Assembly: GCF_007109405.1 (NCBI RefSeq)
Contig: NZ_VJOY01000015.1
Location: 19,482-83,481, forward strand
DNA length: 64,000 bases
Source: Pseudomonas mangiferae
Lineage (GTDB): Bacteria > Pseudomonadota > Gammaproteobacteria > Pseudomonadales > Pseudomonadaceae
Reading direction: 5' to 3'
In this document: piece by piece, positions 18,439 to 28,787 of the stretch
Layout of the letters: the number at the start of each line of letters is the position of its first letter
Numbering within the stretch: position 1 is the first letter of the stretch
Notes under the pieces: generated by a model
Told to the model about the DNA's origin: nothing
Seen by the model: only the letters and a program-made list of their open reading frames with translations
Database searches by the model: none
Made by a program: the position numbers and the translations under genes

Positions 18439-18840
18439 ATGATCGAACTCGAACAAGAAGACCCCATCCCCCAGGGCGACCTGGCCTTGCAGATCACCGC
18501 GCTGCCGCGGGAAACCAACGGTTTCGGCGACATCTTCGGCGGCTGGCTGGTGGCCCAGATGGACCTGGCCGGCACCGCCATGGCCAGCAAGGTCGCCGGC
18601 GGCCGGGTGGCCACGGTGGCCATCGACCGCATGGCGTTCCTGGTCCCGGTGGCGGTGGGCGCGCAGCTGTCCTTCTATACCCAGGCCCTGGAGATCGGCC
18701 GCAGCTCGATCCGCATGCTGGTGGAGGTGTGGAGTGACGACCCCCTGTCCAGCGAATGGCGCAAGGTCACCGAAGCGGTGTTCGTCTTCGTCGCCATCGA
18801 CGGCAGCGGCCGCACCCGCCCGGTCCCGCCGCGCCGCTAA
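18439..18840 (+). CDS. acyl-CoA thioesterase, YciA-like hotdog protein
   Basis: 133 residues, a single hotdog domain. The YciA/BACH hallmark lies at residues ~27-45 (NGFGDIFGGWLVAQMDLAG), with VATVAIDRMAFLVPV at ~55-70. It hydrolyses acyl-CoA thioesters in the cytoplasm; chain-length preference is not readable. A GAGG lies upstream of the ATG, somewhat far. It is followed by the mutarotase gene after 113 bases on the same strand. Confidence 0.9.
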   Translation: MIELEQEDPIPQGDLALQITALPRETNGFGDIFGGWLVAQMDLAGTAMASKVAGGRVATVAIDRMAFLVPVAVGAQLSFYTQALEIGRSSIRMLVEVWSDDPLSSEWRKVTEAVFVFVAIDGSGRTRPVPPRR

Positions 18841-18953
18841 CCGCTGTACCCCGGCCGCCCCGGCGGCCGCGTGCCCTTCCTAACGCCGGCGACGGAACCT
18901 TCGCCGGCGAGCCTTGCCCCACGCTCATCCTCACGCCTCCAGGAGATTCCCCC

Positions 18954-19868
18954 ATGCCCTTCGCCAACGCATCCGGCGCCCAGGTCGAGCGCCTGCAACG
19001 GGACGAGCTGACCTGCTGGCGCGTGCGCCAGGGCGGTGCGGAGCTGCTGGTGGCCCAGCAGGGCGCGCAGGTGCTGGCCTACGGTCGCGTGGACCAGCCG
19101 CCGCTGATCTGGCTCAGCGAAGACGCCGCGTTCCGCCGCGGCCAGTCGGTGCGCGGTGGCGTGCCGGTGTGCTGGCCTTGGTTCGGCGACTTGCGGCGAA
19201 ACCCGGAGGCGGTGCAGGCCGCCTACGCCAGCGAGGACGCGGCGCCGGCCCATGGTCTGGTGCGCGGCCTGGACTGGCAGCTGGAGGACGTGGAGCAGCA
19301 GGACGGCGCAGTGACCCTGCACTTCACCCTCGACACCCGCGCCGAGCCGCTGCCCCACTGGCCCCAGGCGGTGCAGCCGAGCCTGCGCATCCGCCTCGAC
19401 GAGCGCCTGCACCTCCACCTGGAGAACCACAACCTTGGCCCGCGGCCGGTGACCGTCAGCCAGGCCCTGCACACCTATTTCGCCGTCAGTGACATTCACC
19501 GGGTACGGGTCGAGGGCCTGGCGGGCGCCCGCTACCTGGACACCCTGCGGGACTGGCGCCCGGAGACCCAGGCCGGCGCCCTCGCCTTCGAGGGCGAGAC
19601 CGACCGCCTCTACCTGGACGTGCCGCCGCGCCTGAGCCTGGTGGACGAGGGCTGGGGCCGGCGCGTCCAGGTGGAGAGCCTGGATTCCCGGTCGGCGATC
19701 CTCTGGAACCCGTGGATCGACAAGGGCGCGCGCCTCAGCCAGTTCGCCGACGACGCCTGGCAGCGCATGCTCTGCATCGAGACCGCGCGGGTGCTGGACG
19801 ACGTGCTGGTGCTGGCTCCCGGCGAGCGCCACCGCATGGGCGTCAGCCTCTGGAGCGAGCCGCTCTAG
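18954..19868 (+). CDS. D-hexose-6-phosphate mutarotase (YeaD-like)
   Basis: 304 residues from ATG 18954, which has AGGAG 7-8 bases upstream. An aldose-1-epimerase-like beta-sandwich with family motifs: RGGVPVCWPWFGD (~65-77), HGLVRGLDW (~100, catalytic-type His), LHTYFAVSDI, LWNPWIDKG and MLCIETARV (Glu near 276). Enzymes of this family interconvert alpha and beta glucose-6-phosphate. The glucose-6-phosphate dehydrogenase gene lies far away in this window, so no operon link is seen. Confidence 0.9.
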   Translation: MPFANASGAQVERLQRDELTCWRVRQGGAELLVAQQGAQVLAYGRVDQPPLIWLSEDAAFRRGQSVRGGVPVCWPWFGDLRRNPEAVQAAYASEDAAPAHGLVRGLDWQLEDVEQQDGAVTLHFTLDTRAEPLPHWPQAVQPSLRIRLDERLHLHLENHNLGPRPVTVSQALHTYFAVSDIHRVRVEGLAGARYLDTLRDWRPETQAGALAFEGETDRLYLDVPPRLSLVDEGWGRRVQVESLDSRSAILWNPWIDKGARLSQFADDAWQRMLCIETARVLDDVLVLAPGERHRMGVSLWSEPL

Positions 19869-19987
19869 CCGACGGCCCCGAAGCGGCGCGGCTCGCGGCC
19901 GCCCCGCTTCGCCGGTATCCTGCGGGACTCACCTGACCGGGCGCCGAGCCCACGGTGCCTCCGCAGCGCCCAACCCGACGAGGCCGA

Positions 19988-20413
19988 ATGACCGAATCCC
20001 CCCTTCCGACCCGGTGGGACCGCCTGCTCAAGGGCGCCCTCTGCTACCTGGTGTGCCTGGTGATGCTGGTGGCCTCGGCGCTGATCGTCCGCGACCGCCA
20101 GCAGCTGCTGGCCACCGGCCTACGGGCCGAGGGCGTGGTGGTCGGCCACCCCCACGGTTGGGCTCACCCGGAGATCCGCTTCCAGCTGCCCGGTGGCGAG
20201 CCGGTGGTGTTCTCCCAGGGCGGCTTTCACACCGGCTACGCCCTGGGCGAGACAGTCTCCGTGCGCTACCTGGCCGAGCGCCCCCGGGCATCGGCCGTGG
20301 TGGAAGAGCCCATGCCCCTGTGGGGGGCGCTGGGCCTGCCCCTGGTGATGGCGGTGTTCTTCTTCTGCGCCGGACGCCGATTCTGGAGCGCCCCGCGCCC
20401 GGCGGTGCGCTGA
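19988..20413 (+). CDS. DUF3592-type membrane protein
   Basis: 141 residues with two predicted transmembrane helices (~16-35, CYLVCLVMLVASALIV; ~111-128, WGALGLPLVMAVFFFCAG) around a ~70-residue soluble loop (GWAHPEIRFQLPGGEPVVF, YALGETVSVRYLAERP), the DUF3592 layout. GAGG lies 4 bases before the ATG. Function unknown. It converges with the DUF3299 gene. Confidence 0.75.
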   Translation: MTESPLPTRWDRLLKGALCYLVCLVMLVASALIVRDRQQLLATGLRAEGVVVGHPHGWAHPEIRFQLPGGEPVVFSQGGFHTGYALGETVSVRYLAERPRASAVVEEPMPLWGALGLPLVMAVFFFCAGRRFWSAPRPAVR

Positions 20414-20507
20414 CGCACCGGCCGGTACACCTGTTTGACTCGCGATCGGGTGTGACCGGATCAGCCTGCCCGGGCGGGCGCAGGCCCTCTCCCGGCAGCC
20501 GGCCGCT

Positions 20508-21044
20508 TCACGGCATGTCGCTGTCTTCCACCAGGCGGACCTGCTGGGCGTCCAGGGCGTAGGCAGCATCGGCCAGGTCGTTGCTGACTTTTTCCACCTT
20601 CAGCGCGCCGCTGACCCACAGCGGGTTGTAGATATCGTCCAGGCGGATGCCCTTGGGGTAGCGCACCAGCACGATCTGGTTCGGCGGCGGCGGCGGAACG
20701 TGGATGCAGGCGCCGGGATAGGGCACCAGGAAGAACAGGGTGCTGCGGCCCTTGGCGTCGGTCTCCAGGGGCACCGGGTAGCCGCCCAGGCGCAGGCGCT
20801 TGCCGTTCAGGGCCGCCACGGTGTGGCTGGAGTACATCACCGGCGGCATGTCCTGGCCCTGCTTGAGGCCACCCTTGGCGGCGAAATTGCCGTCTGCCTC
20901 GGGGGTGTCGTGGCTGATCTCGGGCATGTCCTCCAGGGCCTGGCGGTCTTCCGGAGGCAGCAGGTCCAGCCAGTCGGTTTCCGGCAGTTCGGCGCGGGCC
21001 AGGGTAGCGACGAGGACCAGCAGGAGAAGGGGCAGGCGGCGCAT
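20508..21044 (-). CDS. DUF3299 exported protein
   Basis: 178 residues with a signal peptide (MRRLPLLLLVLVATLARA). The DUF3299 core covers ~60-160 (YPVPLETDAKGRSTLFFLVP, PGACIHVPPPPPNQIVLV, LWVSGALKVEKVSNDLADA). The cysteine in GACIHVP and the region before it are the conserved part. It is a periplasmic protein of unknown function, sometimes found next to ABC systems; none is adjacent here. Confidence 0.85.
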   Translation of the reverse strand: MRRLPLLLLVLVATLARAELPETDWLDLLPPEDRQALEDMPEISHDTPEADGNFAAKGGLKQGQDMPPVMYSSHTVAALNGKRLRLGGYPVPLETDAKGRSTLFFLVPYPGACIHVPPPPPNQIVLVRYPKGIRLDDIYNPLWVSGALKVEKVSNDLADAAYALDAQQVRLVEDSDMP

Positions 21045-21163
21045 CGGAAGGGCCTCGGCGGGGAAAGCGCGAAGGCTACCCCGCCGGACCGCGCCTGCCT
21101 AGCGCGCCCCGGCGGATGCCGGGACACGCAGGGCCGTCCGCGGAGGCGGACGGCGGGCGGGGA

Positions 21164-21409
21164 TCATTTCTTGCTGATCAGGCCGTAGATCACCAGCAGG
21201 ATGATGGCGCCGACCACCGCGCCGACGAAGCCGGCCGCCTCGCCCGCCTGGTAGATGCCCAGGGCTTGGCCGCCGTAGGTGGCGGCCAGGGAGCCGCCGA
21301 TGCCGAGCAGGATGGTCATGATCCAGCCCATGCTGTCGTCGCCGGGCTTGAGGAAGCGGGCGACGAGCCCGACGATCAGGCCGATGAAAATGGTACCGAT
21401 GATGCCCAT
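21164..21409 (-). CDS. GlsB/YeaQ/YmgE family membrane protein
   Basis: 81 residues, almost wholly hydrophobic with three predicted helices and the family glycine pattern (FIGLIVGLVARFLKPGDD, ILLGIGGSLAATYGG, GFVGAVVGAIILLVIYGL). AAGGAG lies 8 bases before the ATG. Such proteins are small inner-membrane proteins often raised under stress; no molecular role is established. Confidence 0.92.
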   Translation of the reverse strand: MGIIGTIFIGLIVGLVARFLKPGDDSMGWIMTILLGIGGSLAATYGGQALGIYQAGEAAGFVGAVVGAIILLVIYGLISKK

Positions 21410-21512
21410 GGTGACTCTCCTTATGGTCGCGACGGCGCGACTGCGCCACGTGATGTCCGACAGCGGGAGGCGGCGGACAGTTCGTCCGCCGTGGGCAGGC
21501 CCGTGGGGCGCG

Positions 21513-22595
21513 TCAGGCGTCGATCAGCGCCTGGACGTCGGCGATGCGCTGGTCGAGGGTGGCGCGGTCGGCGCATAGCAGGGTGGCGTGGCCCACCTTG
21601 CGGCCGTCCTTGAACGCCTTGCCGTAGTGATGCAGGTGGCAGTCGGCCAGGGCCACTACCTTTTCCACCGGCGGCACCGTGCCGATAAAGTTGAGCATGG
21701 CGGTCTCGCCGCGCCGCGTGGTGGCGCCCAGAGGCAGCCCCGCCACCGCCCGCAGGTGGTTCTCGAACTGGCTGCAGCGGGCGCCTTCGATGGTCCAGTG
21801 CCCGGAGTTGTGCACCCGCGGGGCGATCTCGTTGGCCTTCAGGCCGCCGTCCACCTCGAAGAATTCGAACGCCAGCACGCCGACGTACTGGAGCTGGTCC
21901 AGCACCCGGCCGGCGTAGTCCTCGGCCAGGGCCTGCAACGGGTGCGCATCGCTGGCCACCGACAGGCGCAGGATGCCGCTCTCATGGGTGTTATGCACCA
22001 GGGGGTAGAAGCGGGTCTCGCCATCCCGGGCGCGCACGGCGATCAGCGACACCTCGCCGGTGAAGGGCACGAAGCCCTCCAGCAGGCACGGCACGCTGCC
22101 CAGCTCGGCGAACGCATCGGCGGCGTCGGCGGCGCTGCGCAGGACCTTCTGGCCCTTGCCGTCGTAGCCCAGGGTGCGGGTCTTGAGCACCGCCGGCAGG
22201 CCGATGGCGGCCACCGCAGCGTCCAGGTCGGCCTGGGACTGGATGTCGGCGAAGGCCGGCGTGGGGATGCCCAGGTCCTTGAACATGGACTTCTCGAACC
22301 AGCGGTCGCGGGCGATGCGCAGGGCCTCGGCGCTGGGGTAGACCGGGACGAAGCGGGAGAGGAAGGCCACGGTCTCGGCGGGCACGCTCTCGAACTCGAA
22401 GGTCACCAGGTCCACCTCGTCGGCCAGTTGCCGCAGGTGGTCCTGGTCGCCGTAGTCGGCGCGGATGTGCTCGCCGAGGGCGGCGGCGCAGGCGTCGGGC
22501 GCCGGGTCGAGGAACGCGAAGTCCATGCCCAGCGGGGTTCCCGCCAGGGCCAGCATGCGGCCCAGCTGGCCGCCGCCGATTACGCCGATTTTCAT
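21513..22595 (-). CDS. purK: 5-(carboxyamino)imidazole ribonucleotide synthase PurK
   Basis: 360 residues from ATG 22595 preceded by an AAAGGGGTGA SD-like stretch; frames extending further cover purE and are not real. ATP-grasp enzyme with the dinucleotide-like start MKIGVIGGGQLGRMLA, KTRTLGYDGKGQ and ANEIAPRVHNSGHWT. It turns AIR, ATP and bicarbonate into N5-CAIR in de novo purine synthesis. It lies 38 bases downstream of purE, as a two-gene operon. Confidence 0.97.
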   Translation of the reverse strand: MKIGVIGGGQLGRMLALAGTPLGMDFAFLDPAPDACAAALGEHIRADYGDQDHLRQLADEVDLVTFEFESVPAETVAFLSRFVPVYPSAEALRIARDRWFEKSMFKDLGIPTPAFADIQSQADLDAAVAAIGLPAVLKTRTLGYDGKGQKVLRSAADAADAFAELGSVPCLLEGFVPFTGEVSLIAVRARDGETRFYPLVHNTHESGILRLSVASDAHPLQALAEDYAGRVLDQLQYVGVLAFEFFEVDGGLKANEIAPRVHNSGHWTIEGARCSQFENHLRAVAGLPLGATTRRGETAMLNFIGTVPPVEKVVALADCHLHHYGKAFKDGRKVGHATLLCADRATLDQRIADVQALIDA

Positions 22596-22633
22596 GGGGT
22601 CACCCCTTTGTCGTTGGTCGTCGCCGACGCGGT

Positions 22634-23125
22634 TCAGGCGTCGCGCGGGTCGGGCTGGTCCAGCACGCTGCGGGTCTGCTCGTCGCGGAACGCCTTGAGG
22701 GCGGCGTGGAAGCGCGGCTCGCCGTGGCCGAGGATGCTCGCCGCCAGCAGAGCCGCGTTGACCGCGCCGGCCTTGCCGATAGCCAGGGTGGCGACCGGCA
22801 CGCCGGCGGGCATCTGCACGATGGACAGCAGCGAGTCGACCCCGGACAGCATGGACGACTGCACCGGCACGCCCAGCACCGGCAGGTGGGTCTTGGCCGC
22901 GCACATGCCCGGCAGGTGAGCGGCGCCGCCGGCGCCGGCGATGATCACCTGCAGGCCGCGGGACTCGGCCTCTTCGGCGTACTGGAAGAGCAGGTCGGGG
23001 GTGCGATGGGCGGACACCACCTTCACCTCGTAGGGGATGCCCAGCCGGTCCAGCATCTCGGCGGTGTGGCTGAGGGTGCTCCAGTCGGACTTGGAGCCCA
23101 TGATCACGCCTACCAGTGCGCTCAT
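22634..23125 (-). CDS. purE: N5-CAIR mutase PurE
   Basis: 163 residues from ATG 23125 with GAGG 7 bases upstream. Class I PurE motifs: [19 protein letters not shown] (catalytic-type His) and [11 protein letters not shown]. It moves the carboxyl group of N5-CAIR to give CAIR and works with PurK encoded just downstream. The ~115-base leader upstream carries a hairpin followed by a T run, described separately. Confidence 0.97.
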   Translation of the reverse strand: MSALVGVIMGSKSDWSTLSHTAEMLDRLGIPYEVKVVSAHRTPDLLFQYAEEAESRGLQVIIAGAGGAAHLPGMCAAKTHLPVLGVPVQSSMLSGVDSLLSIVQMPAGVPVATLAIGKAGAVNAALLAASILGHGEPRFHAALKAFRDEQTRSVLDQPDPRDA

Positions 23126-23161
23126 CGTCGTGCCTCTTTGTTGTGCGCCGATGGGCGCGAC

Positions 23162-23195
23162 AAAAACCAACAAGCCACGCGGCAGGGCGTGGCTT
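23162..23195 (-). terminator. attenuator-like hairpin in the purE leader
   Basis: On the minus strand a 9-base stem AAGCCACGC / GCGTGGCTT with a short CCTGCC loop is followed by GTTGG and five T. It ends 36 bases before the purE start and about 48 bases after a likely -10, so it sits inside the leader, where it could end transcription early. Confidence 0.55.
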
Positions 23196-23242
23196 GGCAT
23201 GTTCGGGCAAACCGGCGGGGGCGCCGGTTTTCGAGGCGGCGC

Positions 23243-23248
23243 AGTATA
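23243..23248 (-). promoter_or_regulatory. candidate -10 element of purEK
   Basis: TATACT on the minus strand, a near-perfect sigma-70 -10 hexamer 118 bases upstream of the purE ATG. The -35 region is weak (CTTCCC or near). Confidence 0.45.
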
Positions 23249-23303
23249 CCCCAAGGCCGGCGCGGGAAGCAGCCGCGGCGAGGCCGTTCCGTCGCCCGCC
23301 GGC

Positions 23304-24206
23304 TCAGCGCCCGACCCCGCCCTCCAGCTTGCGCCAGAGCAGGCGCACCGCCGCCTTGCGCATCAGCGCGCTGCGGTACAGGCGGATCTCCAGGGGCACC
23401 TGCCATTGCTCGCCGCCGCATACCGCCAGCTCGCCCCGGGCCAGTTCGGCGGTCACGCTCAGGCGCGGCACCCAGGCCACCCCGAGCCCCTGCAGCGCCA
23501 TGCTCTTGAGGCTGTCGGCCATGGCCGTCTCGTAGACGGTGGTGGCGCGCAAGGCCCGCTGGCGCAGCAGCAGGTTGACCGAGCGGCCGAGGAAGGCACC
23601 GGCGCTGTAGGCCAGCAGCGGCACGCTCTGGCCGCTCTCCAGGTGGAACAGCGGCGCGCCCTCCCCGTCCACCGCGCACACCGGCAGCATCTCGGTGCCG
23701 CCCAGGTGCATCGAGGGGAACAGCTCCGGGTCCATCTGCAGCGCGGCGTCCGGGTCGTAGAAGGCCAGCATCAGGTCGCAGGCGCCCTCGCGCAGGGCGT
23801 GCACCGCGTCGCCGACGTTGGTGGCCACCAGGCGGCTGGCGAGGTTCAGGCCGTCGGCCCGCAGCCGGGCGATCCAGCGGGGGAAGAAGCCCAGGGCCAG
23901 GGAGTGGGCGGCGGCGAACTGCAACACCTCCCCCTGCTGGCCCTCCAGGTGGTGCAGGTGGCGCACCACCTCGCCCAGCTGCTCCACCAGGCTGCGGGCG
24001 GTGATGAGGAACAGCTGGCCTGACTCGGTCAGCTCGATGGGGGTGCGCGAGCGGTTCACCAGGGTCAGCCCGAGGGCAGCCTCCAGGCTGCGGATGCGCC
24101 GGCTGAATGCCGGCTGGGTAACGAAGCGGCGCTGCGCCGCCTGGGAAAAGCTGCGGGTCGAGGCGAGGGCGACGAAGTCGTCCAGCCACTTGGTTTCCAG
24201 ATTCAC
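23304..24206 (-). CDS. LysR-family transcriptional regulator
   Basis: 300 residues from GTG 24206, preferred because GGAG lies 7 bases upstream; the longer frame starts at TTG. It has a winged helix at ~1-60 ([40 protein letters not shown]) and a substrate-binding LysR domain after ~85. It is divergent from aspA across 175 bases, an arrangement known from P. aeruginosa. LysR proteins usually control the divergent neighbour, so control of aspA is likely. The ligand is unknown. Confidence 0.9.
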   Translation of the reverse strand: MNLETKWLDDFVALASTRSFSQAAQRRFVTQPAFSRRIRSLEAALGLTLVNRSRTPIELTESGQLFLITARSLVEQLGEVVRHLHHLEGQQGEVLQFAAAHSLALGFFPRWIARLRADGLNLASRLVATNVGDAVHALREGACDLMLAFYDPDAALQMDPELFPSMHLGGTEMLPVCAVDGEGAPLFHLESGQSVPLLAYSAGAFLGRSVNLLLRQRALRATTVYETAMADSLKSMALQGLGVAWVPRLSVTAELARGELAVCGGEQWQVPLEIRLYRSALMRKAAVRLLWRKLEGGVGR

Positions 24207-24264
24207 GCGGGGCTCCGAGGGAAAGGCCAAGGAATACGTTGCGACGTGTCACGGCGTCACACTC

Positions 24265-24285
24265 GCATTATGCCGATTATGCATA
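24265..24285. promoter_or_regulatory. candidate operator between the LysR gene and aspA
   Basis: AT-rich spot in the divergent region with GCATTATGC overlapping a second ATTATGC nine bases on and ending ATGCATA; both direct and inverted symmetry are present. A TATGCT hexamer at 24329-24334 may be the aspA -10. Assignment to the LysR protein rests on position. Confidence 0.35.
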
Positions 24286-24381
24286 CCCCAGCGCGCAACA
24301 GCATTGGTGGGAAAAGCCCTGGCGCCCCTATGCTACGGCCTCATCGCGGCACTGCCGTATTTCCGTGAGTTCACCCCTGTC

Positions 24382-25806
<1,425 letters not shown>

Positions 25807-25842
25807 CACTCACCAGACGGCGCGCCCCGCGCGCCATCTTTC

Positions 25843-25869
25843 GGGGGAGCGCACGCTCCCCCTTTTTTT
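25843..25869 (+). terminator. rho-independent terminator of aspA
   Basis: GGGGGAGC / GCTCCCCC stem with a 4-base loop followed by seven T, 37 bases after the aspA stop. Confidence 0.93.
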
Positions 25870-25878
25870 GCGTGCGCG

Positions 25879-26256
25879 TCAGGGGGTGGAGGCCGGGTCC
25901 TCGGGCGTGCCCTGATGAAACGTCATCTTCCAGCCGCCATCCGCCTGCACCCAGATCGAGCTGCGCCGGGAGCGCCGGCCGTCCCCCAGCCGCTCAGTGC
26001 GGTAGGTCGCCAACGCCACCCCCGGCGCGAGCGGCCTGACCTGGAAGTCCCGGACGACGTGGCGGATGCCCACGCCCTCGCCACTGCGGGCGAAGGCCAG
26101 CTGGTCCTGCCGGGTGTAGACGCCACCAGCGCTGCCGAACTCGACGAAATCGTCCGCCAGCAGGGCCCGCATGTCGTCCTCGGCATAGCCCATGACCCGT
26201 CGTTCCAGGTCCAGCAGGTGGGTGTGCAGCGTGTCCGTGTCCCATCTCCCGATCAG
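25879..26256 (-). CDS. DUF4440 / NTF2-like protein, start uncertain
   Basis: A good NTF2-like (DUF4440) sequence is seen: LLDLERRVMGYAEDDMRALL, ADDFVEFGSAGGVYTRQDQL, GWKMTFHQGTPEDP. The coding frame begins around the stop of the upstream regulator gene, but I find no ATG, GTG or TTG in frame before the domain. The best candidates are a CTG at 26256 that overlaps the regulator's TGA, or the internal ATG at residue ~25. About 125 residues with the CTG. Translation coupled to the regulator gene seems likely. Function unknown; family members range from enzymes to binding proteins. Confidence 0.6.
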   Translation of the reverse strand: MIGRWDTDTLHTHLLDLERRVMGYAEDDMRALLADDFVEFGSAGGVYTRQDQLAFARSGEGVGIRHVVRDFQVRPLAPGVALATYRTERLGDGRRSRRSSIWVQADGGWKMTFHQGTPEDPASTP

Positions 26257-27071
26257 TCGATCTCGAACAGCCCGTGGCGGATCTGCGCGCCGGCCAGGCG
26301 CTGGCGGATGTCGTCGTCGATGCGCGGGTCGTCCGGGGCGTAGAGCATCACCTGGCGGTAGGCGTTGACCCGGTTGATCTCGCTGCCCAGGTAGTCCCAC
26401 ACCACCCGGGTGCAGGCCGGGGTACGCCGGTCGCCGCTGGAGACGCCGGTCTTCAGGCCGTTGAGGCGGGTGATGCGGCTCTTGAAGCTGGGGATGAGGA
26501 TGGTCTGGCTGATCTCGTTCAGGGTGAGGGACTCGTAGTCCACCAGGAACAGCCGGTCCTGCAGGTTGAAGGCGGCCCCCAGGTAGCGGCAGCGCACCCA
26601 GTCCTCCGCCTGGCCGCTGGCGCCGCTGGAGCGCTCCTGGCGTTCCTGGCGCTCGAACAGGTAATGGCCGTTTTCTTCCCGCAGGTGCACCAGGGACAGC
26701 AGGATGCTGCCCGGCACCGACATGCAGTTGGCGTATTCGAAGTAGTAGCCGCAGTAGCGTGCCAGGCTGCCGCCGTGCTCGCTCAGGGGTTGCAGCAGGC
26801 TGCTCAGGGGGTCGCTGGCGGCCGGCGCCGAGGGTTCGCCGCCGCGCGCGCCCACCAGCTTGGCGAACTGCTCGTGGGGCAGCCCCAGCTCGTAGCTTTC
26901 CACGCCGAAGAAGTCGCCGATGCGCTTGAGGTTGTACACCGTCGGTCGGCTCTGGCCGCTGAGGTATTTGTTGAACTGGGCGCGGTTGATCGCCAGCTTG
27001 CGGCAGATCTCGGCGATGGAGCGGTAGTGGCTGCAGAGCAGCCGCAGGTTGTGGGCGAGGGGGCTGGGCAT
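26253..27071 (-). CDS. XRE-like helix-turn-helix regulator
   Basis: 272 residues. The N-terminal ~65 residues hold a Cro/C1-type helix-turn-helix (SIAEICRKLAINRAQFNKYL, RPTVYNLKRIGDFFGVE). The rest is an uncharacterised sensing or oligomerisation region with SVPGSILLSLVHL and IPSFKSRITRLNGL. It is divergent from the alanine/glycine symporter gene across 160 bases and overlaps the NTF2-like gene downstream. Control of the symporter is possible, inferred from position only. Confidence 0.85.
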   Translation of the reverse strand: MPSPLAHNLRLLCSHYRSIAEICRKLAINRAQFNKYLSGQSRPTVYNLKRIGDFFGVESYELGLPHEQFAKLVGARGGEPSAPAASDPLSSLLQPLSEHGGSLARYCGYYFEYANCMSVPGSILLSLVHLREENGHYLFERQERQERSSGASGQAEDWVRCRYLGAAFNLQDRLFLVDYESLTLNEISQTILIPSFKSRITRLNGLKTGVSSGDRRTPACTRVVWDYLGSEINRVNAYRQVMLYAPDDPRIDDDIRQRLAGAQIRHGLFEID

Positions 27072-27231
27072 GGGGCGGTGCCGGTGGTGCGAGCGGCGCG
27101 ACTATAGCATCGACTCGCATCACTTCGAAACGACGCGCGAAATTGCGTCGACGGATTGCTTGCCCAACCATGCGCGCTTTGCCACGAGGGCTGCCACCGG
27201 CGTGGCCCGACAACAAGAAATCGAGGTTCTC

Positions 27232-28677
27232 ATGCTCGACGCGCTCAACGACTTTCTGTCTGGAAAACTGCTCATCGTTCTCATCGTAGGGCTGGGTACC
27301 TACTTCACGGTGCGCTCGCGCTTCGTGCAGTTCCGCTACTTCGGGCACATGTTCTCGGTGTTCAAGGATTCGCTGCGGGGCCAGGCCGGCCAGCTCAGCT
27401 CGTTCCAGGCCCTGATGCTGAGCCTCGCTGGCCGCGTCGGCGCCGGCAACATCGCCGGGGTGGGCATCGCCGTGACCCTGGGCGGCCCGGGCGCGGTGTT
27501 CTGGATGTGGGTCACCGCGCTGGTGGGCATGTCCAGCAGCTTCTTCGAATGCACCCTGGCCCAGCTGTACAAGCGCGCCGACGGTGACGGCCTGTACCGC
27601 GGCGGCCCCGCCTACTACATCCAGCACGGCCTGAAACTGAAGACCATGGCCATCGTCTTCTCCGTGCTGCTGCTGGTCACCTACGGCTTCGCCTTCAACG
27701 GCCTGCAGTCGTTCACCGTGACCCATTCCCTGCAGAACGCCTTCGGCTTCGATCCGCAGCAGACCGGCATCGTCCTGGCCGTGCTGCTGGCCATCGTGTT
27801 CTTCGGCGGCATCAAGCGCATCGCCTCGGTCTCCGACCTGCTGGTACCGGTGAAGACCCTGGCCTACATCGGCGTGACCCTGTACGTGATCTTCAACCAG
27901 ATCGAGCACGTCCCGGCCATGCTGGAGACCATCATCAAGAGCGCCTTCGGCCTCGATCCGGCGTTCGGCGGTCTGCTGGGCAGCGCCATCGTCATGGGCG
28001 TGAAGCGCGGCGTGTTCGCCAACGAAGCCGGCCTGGGCAGCGCGCCCAACGTGGCCGCCGTGGCCGCCGTGCGCCACCCGGCCTCCCAGGGCGTGGTGCA
28101 GGCCTTCAGTGTGTTCCTCGACACCTTCGTGATCTGCACCTGCACCGCACTGCTGATCCTGCTCTCGGGCTTCTACACCCCGGGCTTCGAAGGCGACGGC
28201 ATCGTCCTGACCCAGAACTCCCTGGCGGCGGTGGTGGGCGACTGGGGCCGCATCTTCGTCAGCGTCGCGCTGTCCCTCTTCGTCTTCACCTGCATCCTCT
28301 ACAACTACTACCTGGGCGAGAACAGCCTGCAGTTCCTGACCCGCAACCGCACCGTGCTGATGGTCTACCGCGGCCTGGTGCTGGCGCTGATCGTCTGGGG
28401 CTCGGTGCAGAACCTGTCCACCGTGTTCGCCTTCGCCGACATCACCATGACCTGCCTGGCCTTCGTCAACCTGATCGCCCTGGCCCTGCTGGTGAAGGCC
28501 GGCATGCGCGTCCTGCGCGACTACGACGAGCAGCGCCGCGCCGGCATCGCCACGCCGGTGTTCGACGCCTCCAAGTTCGCCGACCTCGACCTGGACCCGG
28601 TCGCCTGGCCGGTCCCGCAGGCGGCAGGCACCGTCGACGCGAACGCCCCGGCCAGCCCGCTGCCGGCGTCCCACTGA
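27232..28677 (+). CDS. alanine/glycine:cation symporter (AGCS family)
   Basis: 481 residues from ATG 27232 with GAGG 6 bases upstream. Sodium/alanine symporter family with ~11 helices. Motifs include GRVGAGNIAGVGIAVTLGGP (~78-98), where the unwound TM segment binds substrate and sodium, and VKRGVFANEAGLGSAPN (~262). It imports alanine, glycine or related small amino acids with Na+. A 28688-28708 hairpin without a T run separates it from the asparaginase gene 110 bases on, so read-through is possible. Confidence 0.93.
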   Translation: MLDALNDFLSGKLLIVLIVGLGTYFTVRSRFVQFRYFGHMFSVFKDSLRGQAGQLSSFQALMLSLAGRVGAGNIAGVGIAVTLGGPGAVFWMWVTALVGMSSSFFECTLAQLYKRADGDGLYRGGPAYYIQHGLKLKTMAIVFSVLLLVTYGFAFNGLQSFTVTHSLQNAFGFDPQQTGIVLAVLLAIVFFGGIKRIASVSDLLVPVKTLAYIGVTLYVIFNQIEHVPAMLETIIKSAFGLDPAFGGLLGSAIVMGVKRGVFANEAGLGSAPNVAAVAAVRHPASQGVVQAFSVFLDTFVICTCTALLILLSGFYTPGFEGDGIVLTQNSLAAVVGDWGRIFVSVALSLFVFTCILYNYYLGENSLQFLTRNRTVLMVYRGLVLALIVWGSVQNLSTVFAFADITMTCLAFVNLIALALLVKAGMRVLRDYDEQRRAGIATPVFDASKFADLDLDPVAWPVPQAAGTVDANAPASPLPASH

Positions 28678-28787
28678 GCCCTCCCCTGGCGGCGCCCGGT
28701 GCGCCGCCTCCTGGCGCCGCTCCACGGGCGCCCGCGCCGACCGCCCCGTGACGGTCGGCTCCCCCTCTCTACAAGAAGGAGCTCGGC

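Noticed and set aside
25879..28725. 948-codon minus-strand ORF
   Set aside because: Beyond the NTF2-like end it runs antisense through the regulator and the AGCS symporter genes; the sequence is His/Gln/Gly-rich shadow typical of high-GC DNA.
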